Below, piece after piece: positions 22,850-33,600 of a stretch of 64,000 nucleotides of DNA. Every line of letters begins with the position of its first letter. Positions within the stretch are counted from its first letter, which is position 1. The position numbers and the translations under genes are program-made. Location: the NCBI GenBank assembly GCA_948567375.1, contig OX419756.1, positions 31,908,552 to 31,972,551 on the forward strand. Direction: 5' to 3'. Below the pieces are notes generated by a model. The model was not told where the DNA came from. It was given only the letters and a program-made list of their open reading frames with translations, and ran no database searches. The DNA comes from Lunularia cruciata. Lineage: Eukaryota; Streptophyta; Marchantiopsida; Lunulariales; Lunulariaceae.

Positions 22850-24180
22850 ATGGACCACCAAATCTATTTCCCTCAAACCATAGGGATTCTCATGTCCATG
22901 TACTACACAAGCATCATCTCATGTAGTCCATCATCTCACACTTTGTGCAAATTTTTCCAAATGCAACCATCTTGTCCAATGAACCTTTGATGCTTCTTAT
23001 TGTAACTTATGGAGAATGGTGGACATGTTACATTTATGGGTTAACTTAGATAATTATAAACAGTTTGACAGAGTAGTAGCCATGGCAACAATGTCCAAAG
23101 TTATCATTGCTATGCAATAACAAATTGAGCACTTTACTTGATTGTTGGAAGAAAGAGACCATCAACAACAAGAGCATGTAGAGATAATACCATTTTGACT
23201 AGGAGAAGAGCGAATCCAATTTCCAAAGTTCAAGGTATTTCAAGGCAAGAATCTCCCAACAAAATGAAGAATTTTATGTTTGATTATGAATATTATTTTG
23301 AAACTACAAGTCTTCAAGATGAAAGGAGATAGATTCTCTTGACTTCAAGCCAATTGGATGGAGTGGCAAAACTATGGTGACAATTTGGAGTGGAGCAAGC
23401 TTAACAACAATTTGTTGTGCAAATCTCAACATAAGAAGAATTCAAGAGCTTAATAATTAAGAGATTCTAAGCCATAAATGTTGCATGAGCCGCATGAAGT
23501 AGATTCACAAAACTGAAGTAGATTGGTTTTGTGAGAATCTACATCACTCAATTCCATGATGCAAATTCTAGCTATCATTTTGTGCATTCTCAACTCTTGA
23601 AGTCATGCACCAAATTGGAAGTGACCATGTAGGAACCCAAACACTTAGAGGAAGCCATGTAGTGAGCTAAGCACTTTGATTCCTTGGTTGCACCAACTTG
23701 GTCTTGACCTTGACTTTTATAGAACTTGCCAACACACTATACACGGGTGGAGGAGCCGATATCAATGGAGATTGATACCATCCAACAAATACCACTTGGC
23801 ATTATAGATATAGAAAATTCATGAGAAAATTATGGTTACTTCTATTGTTGCTAAATTGGATATCATATTGGTGAATGTCAACTCAAAAATGGATGGACCT
23901 AAACCCTAAAAAACCATCCAATGGAGTTTATGGAGTGTGATAATCAAGGAAACAAAGAATCTCTATAGGGGAGTTTAAGCCACCTATTAGGAACTTGATT
24001 AGTTCCAATAGAATTAAAGGCTCAACCTATACAAGTTTGCTTCACTTGCAAGGTATGATATTTGATTTTGGAAGTTCATAGAATTGCATGTCCATTTAAT
24101 TAGCAAAGAAATTAGGTATTCCTATCAAGCCAATTATTAGAAATAGATTGATGATAGTAGATAGTAAAAAGAGGTGAAAA
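22850..24180 (+). pseudogene. Decayed gag and protease of the truncated gypsy
   Basis: Plus-strand fragments include a gag-like FPKFKVFQGKN near 23220 followed by a FMFDYEYYFETT segment. A protease-region segment near 23970-24060 (NLISSN then TSLLHLQGMI) aligns with minus-strand 39240-39340 of the chromovirus (LISSNGIESLTYASLLHLQ). Stops and frameshifts occur every few tens of codons. No RT remains. Confidence 0.6.
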
Positions 24181-24204
24181 TTGGCTAGGTAATATCTTGA
24201 AAGA

Positions 24205-24728
24205 TGTTATATATGATGGACTAAGTAGATCAAATAAAGATATCACCAAAAGAGTACTTCTACTAATAGGACAGGAGCCAAAAATAGCTTGAAAACTTTA
24301 GAGCCAATTTTAGAGGCTTAAATGGATGAATTAGGCCTTGAAAATATGCAGCCTCAAGAAAATACCAACCTTCTTCCTTTGCTTTTTTGTCTTATTGAGA
24401 GCTTTCCAATGATACTTCATCCATGCAATTCTGAGATTCTTATTGGAAAATTCCCTAAAGATTCCCTTTGGTCAAAGCTTGTTTGTCCAACCAAATAGGA
24501 TCAAAACCAACATGTCACCCATACATACAACTAATCTAAGGGTAGAGCTCACTGACATGTCACCAATCCATATATTTGATCCAAGGGTGGAGCTTCCTTT
24601 GAAAGAATCTTCTTCGCTATATAATGAAGACAAGGTGCTCCTTTGAGGTATCGGAGTTTTGAGTGTGAAGCTTTGTGTTTCTTCTTTTGGGTTTCTCTTC
24701 GGGGTTCTCTTGTCCTCGGAGCATTACA
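24205..24728 (+). repeat. Solo-LTR-like repeat, copy 1
   Basis: It runs TGTTATATATGATGG ... TCGGAGCATTACA (TG...CA, 524 bp) and matches 54090-54608 along its length. It contains a TATA-like CTATATAATGAAGA near 24617 and a downstream TTCTTTTGGG pyrimidine-rich region, as expected of an LTR promoter. I cannot see an exact target duplication. Similarity between the copies extends a little upstream of the TG, so the outer boundary is provisional. Confidence 0.6.
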
Positions 24729-26478
24729 AAACCTAAAACCCAAGTGCATTGCAAATGATTGATACATGTTGTTAGTAATAGGATGTGAGCATGGATAGAG
24801 AGACAACCAATGCACCTCTCACTTATAAAGAACCATGTGCTACATCCTTGAAAGGATTGACAAAATTGTGATGTAAGCACTCAAAAATATCAATTGCTAG
24901 AGGAACAAAAGTATTTGAGGATAGCCAAGGTGTGTAGTGGTTTTCTTGCCCCTATAGGCAATGGTTTTTGTTGCTCCTGCCTTTATACCTACTCTTGATA
25001 ATGACTTTGCTTGAAGTGGGTTACCACTATCATGTCATGCAAAGTACAACTACCATCCACAAAATTAACAATATTTGCTTGCACTTGAAGGATAGGTGGT
25101 CTTGGTAGATCCAACCATTATTCAATTTGAATCTGGCCCAAGTAGCTTGTAAGATTTAAGTGATTGTATCACAAAAAATTTTTGTGAAGTATGGTGGGCT
25201 TACACCTATTGCACATCATAGCAAATGTATCCCTGGAATATTACATAGAGAACCATTTGCACACTAGTTTGAAAGTCTTATGATAAATAGATGTGGGAGA
25301 CCCAACCTCAATTGTAGTGTTATGGTAAATACTTCAAAAGTAAATCAGAAGTCATCAATCAAGGGTAAAACCTAGAGCCAAGCTTTAGAGTCTTTCTTCT
25401 CACAAGAGAGGATCATAGCTCTATCAAGTAGAGGCATATTTGTGAAGATGCTAGTAAGTGTGTGAGTGTGCATACACTCATTGAGATCAGCATGAAGCTT
25501 CCTAGAGTCTAGGGATACATAGTCAATAAAATTGGGGAGTGATATGCATACAAGGCCTTGCAATAAATCATGAGCCAATCAAAGATATGCTTGAAAGTTG
25601 TAAGTGTCTCAATCCGCTATTGAGACATATCATTGTCATGATATGTCTCAATAGAAAAGGATGGCTCTCATGTATGAACATGCCTACTAAACAAGGGATC
25701 ACTAGTGCTTATGCTCTAATATATGTTGGTTGATGTTGTGGTCTCCTATTCTATGAGACCACATCTGCCCATGAATATGTGGAGTGCTATCTATTACCTA
25801 CACCACTCATCTGATAGTTGTAAGAACATGTATAGTCCTAGCAGAGTGGAGAGAGTATGGTGAATAGTACTATAAAAAATATGCAAATGTGACAACAATG
25901 CCTCTATAGATAATAAAGTTTGTGTCAAATATGAGGCACTAAGGAGGTAATATCGAATGAGAATGGAATAGGCCACATGGGTATTCACCAACCAAGGGAT
26001 GAGGTGAGCATGGGCTATGGCCTATACTAAGATGTCTTATAAGAATACACTACAAAAGTCCTCTTGTCCCATAAGAGAGTCCAAAACTCTCAAACCACCT
26101 ATGAAGAATTTGAATCCTAAATAGGAAGTTATAGAGAGTGAGTATCATGCATGGGGTTCCAAATCTTACATTTACGAGTATGGACTCATAAACCTAAGGT
26201 CTCTAAGTTGGGAAAAGACAAGATGGAAATGTTGTTGCTATTTAACATAAAGCATGTAATGTGTTATGGCAAAGAGAGGCCTTCCTAAGGGATCTCCTTG
26301 CCGTGTGCACTTGACTTATGTCAATTGTGAAAACTCTCTAGGTGGTACAATGGTTGTACGATAGAGATGTCTCAATACCATAGAAAGATAAACAAACAGT
26401 ATCAAGTAGGGATATGATAGTTAGTTGAAAAAATGGCACTAAAAAAGAGGGTATTGAAGGCATTGGAGATATCATCTT
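24729..26478. other. Spacer, no gene recognised
   Basis: About 1.7 kb of AT-rich DNA with short frames only. None of them shows a domain I recognise. It probably includes old transposon debris. Confidence 0.45.
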
Positions 26479-26906
26479 TGTAAAAGACTGAGACCAAGGA
26501 GAGAAATAGGAAAATGGAAACTCACATTGGGATATTTGAATGTGAGAAAACTCCGAATGCGGGAAAACTCTAAATGTGGGAAAACTCCAAATGCCTAGCA
26601 TGAGCTTTGGCTCTTGTATTTATAGGGATCATACAAGGTTCTTGAGAAGATTCTCAAGAAGATTCCTTGAGCTGCTTTCTTGGATTGCAAGCCAAGTTAA
26701 TTGGGAAGCTTCTCAAGAAGCTTCCTTCTGAGAGCTGCTTACTTGGCATGCAAGCTAAGTTAGTTGGAAGCTTCTAGAAGCTACCTACTTGGAGTGCAAG
26801 CTAAGCTAACCAAGAAGCTTCCCAAGAAGCTTCCTAGATAATTCTAGAATATTCTAGGCTAATTTGTCTTATTTGCTACTTTATTAGCCCTACTAACTTC
26901 ATTGTT
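26479..26906 (-). repeat. 3' LTR of the chromovirus
   Basis: On the minus strand it begins TGTAACAATGAAG at 26906, next to the polypurine tract, and ends ...CTTTTACA at 26479. It carries repeated AAGCTTCTTGAGAAGC and TTAGCTTGCATGCCAAG units (26640-26870) and aligns with 40520-40983. Confidence 0.82.
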
Positions 26907-26918
26907 ACATATTCCCCC
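26907..26918 (-). other. Polypurine tract of the chromovirus
   Basis: AGTGGGGGAATA on the minus strand lies directly upstream of the 3' LTR start. It primes plus-strand synthesis in this class. Confidence 0.7.
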
Positions 26919-26949
26919 ACTGCTAGTTGGTGACGTCCTTGTCGCCAAT

Positions 26950-28197
26950 GAAGCTTCAAACTCCTGGATGACCAATTGTGCATTTTGGAGATGATAAAGA
27001 GGTTCCCATGTGGCATCATGAAGGAGATACCCTTTCCAAAGGACCTTGTACTCCGTATGTTGTCGACAGCCTTGTTGAATGTGGCTACGTGGAAGGATAC
27101 TATCAACTTCATATTCCTCATGATCATTGATAGGGACAAGAGGAGGGGGAGGTTGGACTCAAAAGGAAAAAGAAGAGGGGTTAGGAACAAAGGTTTTTAA
27201 CTTGGAAACATGAAAGATAGGATGGATGTGCATATGTCAAGGCAAGGCAAGTAGATAAGCAACAAGAGAGACAATTTGGGTGACATCAAAGGGTCCTATC
27301 TAATTAAGTACAAGTTTACAAGCTTGGGTATCAAGTGGAAGGGCTAGGTTACTAGAGGATACCATAGCTTTATCATTGAGGTGAGATCGCAACGGTGAGA
27401 TCAGGTGAGATCACAATGATGGTGGTCCGCATATTGTTTCTAATGATTTTGGGTAACAAGGAAGTGAGATTTGGCTTGTTGGAGATATTGGAAGATGGTG
27501 GTCAAGAAGGTTGAAGTATGAGGGACCAAATATGGGGGAGGAGCAAGAAGAGAATCTAGAACAAGCGGATCTTGGCCAAAAATTGAGAAAGAAAGGAGAA
27601 AATCCGGTGCTTGTTTGGAATTGTTGTAGGCAAATTTTGCAGTTGTAAGACATTCATCCACATTGGTATGGAGGACATTGACAAGGGCACGCAGTATATC
27701 TTCCAAGGTACGATTTGCACGTTTGGTTTTTCCATCAGTTTGAGGATGATAGGCCATAGACAAAGCAAGCTTGGTGCCAAGTATCTAGAAGAGTGTTTGC
27801 CAAAACTTCCAAGTGAATCGAGGATCACGGTTAGAGGATGAGTACATGTGGTATCCCATGATGCTTGAAGAAATTGTCTAAGTAGATTTGTGCTAAGGTT
27901 GGAGCATCCATAGTATCAAAGGTTGGTGCCAAGTGGATTTTTTTACTAAGCTTATCCACAAACACAATGATTGTTGTGTGTCCTTGCTTTGTCTTGGGCT
28001 TGGATGTGATGAGATCCAAGCTCACATGTTCTCATTGAGCAGATAGAATGGGGAATGGTTGAAGGAGTCCACTCAGCTTCAGGTTGTTGGCCTTGTTGCA
28101 TTGGCAACTTTTACACAATTGGACAAACTCTTGAACATCTTGTGTCATGTTGGGCCACCACCATTGGCGTTGGAGTGTACCAAAGGTCTTGTCCACA
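26950..28197 (-). pseudogene. Integrase core and C-terminal chromodomain of the chromovirus
   Basis: From 28197 downward the minus strand encodes the rest of the integrase zinc finger (WWWPNM, LCKSCQCNK), the first catalytic Asp in SLDLITSKP, the second in a RDPRF stretch near 27825, and YHPQTDGKTKRANRTLED near 27740. The catalytic Glu, normally in TERANR, is Lys here. Downstream, about 27125-26950, a chromodomain reads YEVDSILPRS, YKVLWKGY, ATWEPLYHL and LVIQEFEA. Chromodomains bind methylated histone tails and steer chromovirus insertion. The reading frame is broken by stops and by the insertion of family D copy 2 at 28198. Confidence 0.85.
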
Positions 28198-28455
28198 TTG
28201 CCACGCCATTTGTAGTTCCACATCTAGATGCTCAGACACTGGAGTTCCAGTGATGGTAGTTAGAGTTATTCTAGCAGTTTCTCAAAGACTACTTTCCAAC
28301 GGTTAGATTTTGTGTTTGGGGTACTGAATTCACGGTAGGGCCCACCATCACTTTGCACCATTTGCATCGTCGAGTGTGCCATCAGCGGGACCGTTAGGGT
28401 TTCAGAGCTACCTTGAGTCCAGGGGATATAGTTTCAAAGTGAGCTCCATAGAGCT
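28198..28455 (+). repeat. Terminal repeat A1 of copy 2 (internally shortened)
   Basis: It begins TTGCCACGCCATTTGTAG, matching A2 at 36805 onward up to GAGCTCCATAGAGCT at 28455. It then jumps directly to sequence found much deeper in copy 1's leader (near 8420 of copy 1). A deletion has removed the inner part of A1 and most of the first half of the leader. Confidence 0.85.
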
Positions 28456-29126
28456 TTGGAGCTCTTTGGAGCTTCAGAGGCTTCGAGGCATAGGGTTGTG
28501 GGCTATGAAGGCCTAGAAGGGCCAGCAAGCCAGCTTGTTGGCGTGAGGCTAGCTAGTTTAGAGTAGATCTTGGTCATTGGTTGGCAAAATCTGCCTTTCT
28601 TGCTAGATTGTGCACAACAGGGTTTGACCTCTAGATCTCTTGTTCCTAGACTGGTGCCCTAGCCAATTGGTCCACCCTCACTTATTGTCCTAGTGATTGT
28701 GTCACTATTATCTATACACATATAGCTTTGGCTAGGAGAGGCAGTTTGGTCCCATTCTTGGTGATCCTAGTAGCTTAGGACTTAGATCCAAACTTCTCTT
28801 ATGTCAAATGCCAAATGGTGGCAAAGTCAGTCCCGTGTTGTGTTATGAGATGGAGGGTTTTTGTTTAGATTTCTTGTGATTGGACCCCTTCCATTCTCTG
28901 CTTCCTGTTTGTGCACCACGTTTGTGTGAGGTGCCCTGACTTTTGCGTGTTGGTGCTTTGGTGTCCTCTCGGTGGTGAGGCTGGAGTAATGACTAGTCAG
29001 ACTACCTTTGTTTCTCTCCGGTGAGATAGGAAGTGATGACCTCCAGACCGTGAGAGTGCGTGTTATGATGGCAGGTTACAGGTTGCCCTTTCCCCTAGTG
29101 TAGTTATCTCGGTTAGAGTTACATTA
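28456..29126 (+). other. Leader of family D copy 2
   Basis: This non-coding leader aligns with the minus strand of about 7790-8425 in copy 1. It includes the block TGGTGGCAAAGTCAGTCC at 28816-28833, the counterpart of the candidate primer site in copy 1. No gene is seen. Confidence 0.6.
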
Positions 29127-30560
29127 GTGGGTGGTGCTTGGTGGTGTTGGCACGTGGTGGTGTTGGCACTTGGTGAGGTACTTGCGGTTGTGACTTGCGG
29201 TTGCAGTTTGTGGTTTGGGTTTGCTGTTCTGGTTACTTGGTCAAGACGGAGTTCTTTGGAGATTCCAGAGGAGTTAGCCCTACAATACGCAATGGATTTA
29301 CTCGGAGTGGTGCTTGGTATCAGCTTGTATCTCAGGTCCTAGTGAGGGAGGAGATTGACTCTGAGTTGGAGTTTGACATAGGAGTTGATTCAGTTGAGAG
29401 TGCACTTGGTGTGTCCGCACCGTTGTTGTGGGACATGGATGAGATTTATGGGGTCTCCAAAGGCCCTAGGCGTTACTGTGGTATAGTGGGTACCATTGAG
29501 TTGGATGACTTCATCCAGGAGTTTGATAGTTGGTGTGATCTGCAGTAGATGTGGAACCTGACTTTGTTCACACCCTTCATGGCATGGAAGGGGTTGTTTC
29601 AGCACTTGGAGGGTTCACCGATGGATGACTACCATGAGTTCAGGAGAGCTCATTTGGAGGAGATTGAGTTATGGAGACAGTATTGGTCTCCACACTATAT
29701 CGCTATCACTTCAGGCTTGATGGCCAGGAGTAGATCGGCTATACCTATGAGTTCTATCTCGAGTAGTGTTGGTGGAGCTAGTGGTGGTGGAGCTAGTGGA
29801 GGTGCACTAGCTAGAGATAGTGCTACTACGAGTGGAGGTACCGCTACAAGAGGTGGTGTGGTACCGGGGTTTAACCCCATGGTGGAGTTCTTCCTACATT
29901 TGAGGCAGAACTACTAGGGAGTGCAGATTGACAAGCTGAGGAGCTTGCAAGAGTTCCAGCGGAAGGCTAGAGAGAGCCTACGTGAGGCATATACTCGCAT
30001 GAAATGGCTGATCAGTTTCACTCAGGGAGTTACTAAGGCCCAAGCAGTCCAGTTTTGGTATGGGATACTAGAGAGGGAGTTGCGACGTAGAGTTTGTGAT
30101 GCTATGTTGTTGTAGGCTACTTCGCCCACTTTGGCAGTAGTCTTTGGTTTGGCTGAGCATATTGAGCTCAACATTGTGGAGGAGAGAGTGGTGACATTTG
30201 GATTTGGTAGGGAGACCTCATCCACTGTTGTGACTTCTTCTAGAGTGCAGCAGAGTGTATCACGCCCAATTGGTTTTTGAGGACAGAGTGGACAGCCCAA
30301 ATCCTATGGAGCGAGTGGATGGCCTAGTGGAGTTAGACCTTTACCCTCATTTTCGGGTCAACAGCAGCCAGTGAGTGGTGGTATTGCTTGTTGGACTTGT
30401 GGTGGACCTAACCATCGGAGAGAGTGTACTCAAGGCAACGGACCTGATACCTTTGGTGCATTACAGCCAGCATAGAGGTAGTGTGAGCACTACCACAGAT
30501 TTGGTCACACTAGTGACCGGTATTTTGACCTACACCCGGAGTTACAGAGTGGTAGGGCTA
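29127..30560 (+). pseudogene. Gag with two CCHC zinc knuckles, family D copy 2
   Basis: Plus-strand gag opens near 29127-29195 with GGTGGTGTTGGCAC-type repeats encoding a Val/Gly-rich start. VLVREEIDSELEFDIGVDS follows, then a Ser/Gly-rich hinge (29760-29860) and a capsid region (VEFFLHLRQNY stop GVQ; ESLREAYTRMKWL). The codon at 29915-29917 is TAG where copy 1 has Gln. The nucleocapsid carries CWTCGGPNHRREC near 30391-30430 and a second CEHYHRFGHTSDR block near 30483-30525 that has lost its last Cys (Tyr). Gag would coat the RNA and form the particle; the knuckles bind nucleic acid. Confidence 0.82.
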
Positions 30561-31860
30561 CTATGGCAGGTAGTAGAGGAGCTCTAGTTCATGGAGGACA
30601 AGGTGGTAGAGGTGGTGGTAGAGGATCTACACCTAGTAGGGGTGCGATACCTGCCCTTACTTCTGACTTCTGTTGGAGTAGAGATTGGCTAGTATGGCTA
30701 TTGCTTAGAGGAGATCAGATTTGGGTGTTGAGGCTTCCACCTCATATGCTGGTGATAGAGATGCTTTGGACTTCATGTGCGGAGTAGCACAGGTGGATGC
30801 ATCTACATCAGTGACTAGGAGTGTAGTACGTGCTCCAGAGCCTAGAAGAGCATCAGTGGAGTTGGACCCACAGAGAGGAGAGGTTGGGCAACAGGTCAGA
30901 CTTCCCCAGTCTTTCATGCTATCTGAGGCATTGTAGACAACATCCATGGTTCTTATACGTCCCAGTGCAAGTGTGGTAGGTGGTGATGGAGTACATGATG
31001 GACTACCTGCTAGTCAGCAACCTTCTACTACACAAACTGAGTCTAGCATGATGTTGGGGGCGGCAGCTGATTATGCGGCGTCCTTTGTTTTCAGCTAGTG
31101 ACATGTTTACATTGGGAGTTAACCCAGCCCCAGTGTTCCAGTTGGCTACCACGTTGTGTGAGAGTAGGGATGGTGCAGTTCCTACTACTAGAGCAGAGGT
31201 GGTTGGTAGTGGAGCTGACTTGGTTGAGGAGCATGGGATCTGTTCAGCGACCAGTGGCTTATGGCAGGCAACAGCGAGTAGACTAGAGGAGTTGCCAGCT
31301 AGACCGACCTTTGAGAGAGCGCGGTTTACACCTGGTGTTGTCCTATTGGATAACCAGAGGGGGATTTTCCATTTGGTGGGACCTTCAGGGAAGGTCTATA
31401 CACCACATAGAGTCTTGTTAGACTCTGGTGCGCAGCCTCTTATGTTGGAGAAGGCTGTAGTTGTCGGTCTGGAGTTACGGAAGACCGATGTGGAGAGGTG
31501 TCCATTTCAGATCCAGACATCTCTAGGTGGTGGTTCAATACAGTACATCACACGTGGGGAGCTTGTTGTCTAGGTTCAGCCTAGTCATCCGACTGATAGC
31601 TTGGTGGTGAGAGCTCAGGCTATTGCGACGATAGTTGAGTCATATGATGTGCTAGTTGGGAGAGCGGTGTTATACCCATGGGTTTCAGCATTGACTATTG
31701 GGAGGAGATAGCCTCTTATAGACCTGGTTGGCAGTCTGGTGAGGGACGGGTATGTCGCCTACCAATACGCTTCAATAGTGGCAGTCTTGGCTCACTACAA
31801 TCCGGGACCATAGCATCATCAGTTTTAGCTTTCAATGGTGCAGTTACTTAGCCTGGTGAC
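30561..31860 (+). pseudogene. Spacer and aspartic protease, family D copy 2
   Basis: A Gly/Arg-rich then variable segment (30561-31070) leads to a protease frame at 31073-31573 with active-site motif LLDSGAQPLMLEKAVVVGLE near 31410-31465, the Asp-Ser-Gly-Ala type of retroviral proteases. TSLGGGSIQYITRGELVV follows, ended by TAG at 31571-31573 where copy 3 has Gln. Downstream, ESYDVLVGRAVLYP (31630-31675) is the usual C-terminal protease motif in another frame. Protease cuts Gag-Pol into working parts. The next domain is the methyltransferase. Confidence 0.82.
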
Positions 31861-33110
31861 TTGGTGGAGGAGAACACCCATGTAGAGGATACTCCAATAC
31901 CAGAGGAGATCACTCGGCTTTGGAGTACAAGTGGGATTGTTCCATCCACTTTGGATTTTCCATTGTGGAGTTCAAAGGAAGCATTGCAGCAGCATGCAGA
32001 TCAGTTGGTGCAGCAAGCTTGGAGTGGAGCCTTTGTACCATCAAGAGATAAGTGTGAGGATGAGCCTCAAGAGGCGATTGCTGTGACACCTCGGGATACC
32101 ACACTCATCGCTTGGCAATATCCAATAGAGGGGATATGCCTATTGGAGTTGTTTGGTGGGATCAGCACCGGACTAGCTACGGTGTTACAAGCGGGTATCC
32201 GAGTACAGAGGTACTTGTACGTAGAGAGAGATGAGACTGCTAGGTGAGTCTCTCTACATCATGTAGCACACTTGGCCTATCGGTATCCGGAGTAATTACT
32301 GATGTCAGCAGTCAGAGGTTACCAAAAGCCCCTACCAAGAGACATTTCCTTATTGGGAGCGCATGACCTAGAGAGACATGGGCCTATTCACTTGGTGATT
32401 TTTGGATGGCCATGTCAGGGACATACACGTGCTGGCAGAGGATTGGGTCTTCAAGATTCTCATTCTGGTGTGTTTTGGGAGATGTTACGGATACTACAAC
32501 ATCTCTAGGTTCATCAGTCTGTTTCTCCAGCTTACCTTTTAGAGAATGTTCCTTTGATGGGTGATTCTCGCACCAGAGTGGTGGCGAGTACACATCAGGT
32601 CCATTCTTGGATGGGACCTGCTATATTGTTAGATGCAGCCAGAGTGGGATCACGGGCTCATCATCTTCGTCTTTGGTGGACGAACCTCTTACTTAGAGAG
32701 GTTCTACAGCGTACTTATGATGGGATTTAGCGACTTGACCACATCCTTGTTGATGATATCTTGGATATTGGGCGTCAGTCTCAGACAGTGGTAGTGGCTG
32801 ATAGGTCACCTATGGCAGTGGTGAACCTAGTTGGATAGCCTAGAGTTGCATTTCCCACACTCATGAGTTTCCCAAGTCTCATGCTTTTTGAGAGGGAGGA
32901 CCTGGACTTGTTTGGGACTCACAATTACAGCAGTTGGTGGAGCCCAATGCTAATGAGAGAGAGCGGGCGATGGGTTTTTGCACCGGTATTACTACTGTTC
33001 AAGCAGTGTCAAAGGCATCCAAGCATCAGGTGTTAGGACAGGCTATGGACCTGAACTGTTTGACCTGGATTGTGAGCCTTGGCTTGGCAGAGCAGCGAGG
33101 ATGCACTTGA
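31861..33110 (+). pseudogene. Captured C5-cytosine DNA methyltransferase domain, family D copy 2
   Basis: This is the best-preserved copy of the domain. Motif I reads LELFGGISTGLATVLQAG (about 32139-32192) and ends in LYVERDETAR, the acidic residue after motif II. Motif IV is VIFGWPCQGHTRAGRGLGL, with the catalytic Cys codon TGT at 32413-32415, followed by SGVFWEMLRIL. Motif VI LENVPLMGDSRTR starts near 32536. Motif VIII is VGSRAHHLRLWWTNL near 32650-32690. Motifs IX and X are ERERAMGFCTG and LGQAMDLNCLTWIVSLGL near 32960-33090. The full motif order and ENV/Asp-Ala/Arg-Trp-Asn-Leu signature fit DNMT3-like de novo enzymes. The target-recognition region between VIII and IX is about 80 residues. 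Stops at 32245-32247 and 32506-32508 and later make the copy non-functional. Placement between protease and RT implies release by the element protease. Confidence 0.9.
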
Positions 33111-33600
33111 TAAGCATCACCACTTGGACACTTGTGAGCCCTGTACCTATCGAGATGATTCAGGCACATGCTAGGGGCGATGGACCGAGTGGACATGGTA
33201 TTCTTGGGACACATCCAATAGCTACTAGGGAGAGTGGTCTACTTGGAGTCCATCCAAGTGAGCGTAGGGTACTTGGATTACACCCTTGGTCCACATGGGA
33301 TGCAGCTAGAGGACATGTGGAGCTTGCAACCAGAGTGGAGGGAGTTTTTTGCACAGAGGTTGGGACCTCTAGTGGTCGAGAGCATGACACTATTGCTCTC
33401 AAGGGCCCAGTGTAGCAGTCAGTCAGTATGTCTTCCACTCTTACTACAGTTACAAAGGATACTTGGGAGCCAGATCTTGGACCCAAGCTTATTGGAGAGG
33501 AAAGACGGAAGGTTTGGAGGTTCTTGAGGAGTCACACGAGTTGTTTTGCCTTCAGTATGAAGGATTTGGGTGCTTTGAAGGGACCTAGTATACGGATTGA
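33111..33600 (+). pseudogene. Linker between methyltransferase and RT, family D copy 2
   Basis: Two overlapping frames are open: one with repeated SGLLGVHPSERR-like residues (to 33415) and one with VYLESIQVSVGYLDYTLGP and MWSLQPEWREFFAQ (33234-33527). The pattern is shared with copies 1 and 3. After it comes LIGEERRKVWRFLRSH (near 33490), a typical pre-RT gypsy segment. No catalytic domain is recognised. Confidence 0.55.

Larger units (their letters stand above)
22333..24180 (+). mobile_element. 5' part of a gypsy element related to the chromovirus at 26479-40983
   Basis: A 482-bp LTR (22333-22814) is followed by a primer-binding site and decayed gag and protease. The LTR resembles those at 26479-26906 and 40520-40983, including the internal AGCTTAGCTTGCATGCCAAG-type repeats. 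The coding part ends in the protease region near 24180, where an unrelated repeat (24205-24728) begins. RT, integrase and the 3' LTR are absent, so this is a truncated copy. Confidence 0.7.

Noticed and set aside
33110-33415. Tandem TRESGLLGVHPS-like peptide as a separate gene
   Set aside because: It is one of two overlapping frames in the methyltransferase-RT linker, present in all three copies; the other frame looks more protein-like.
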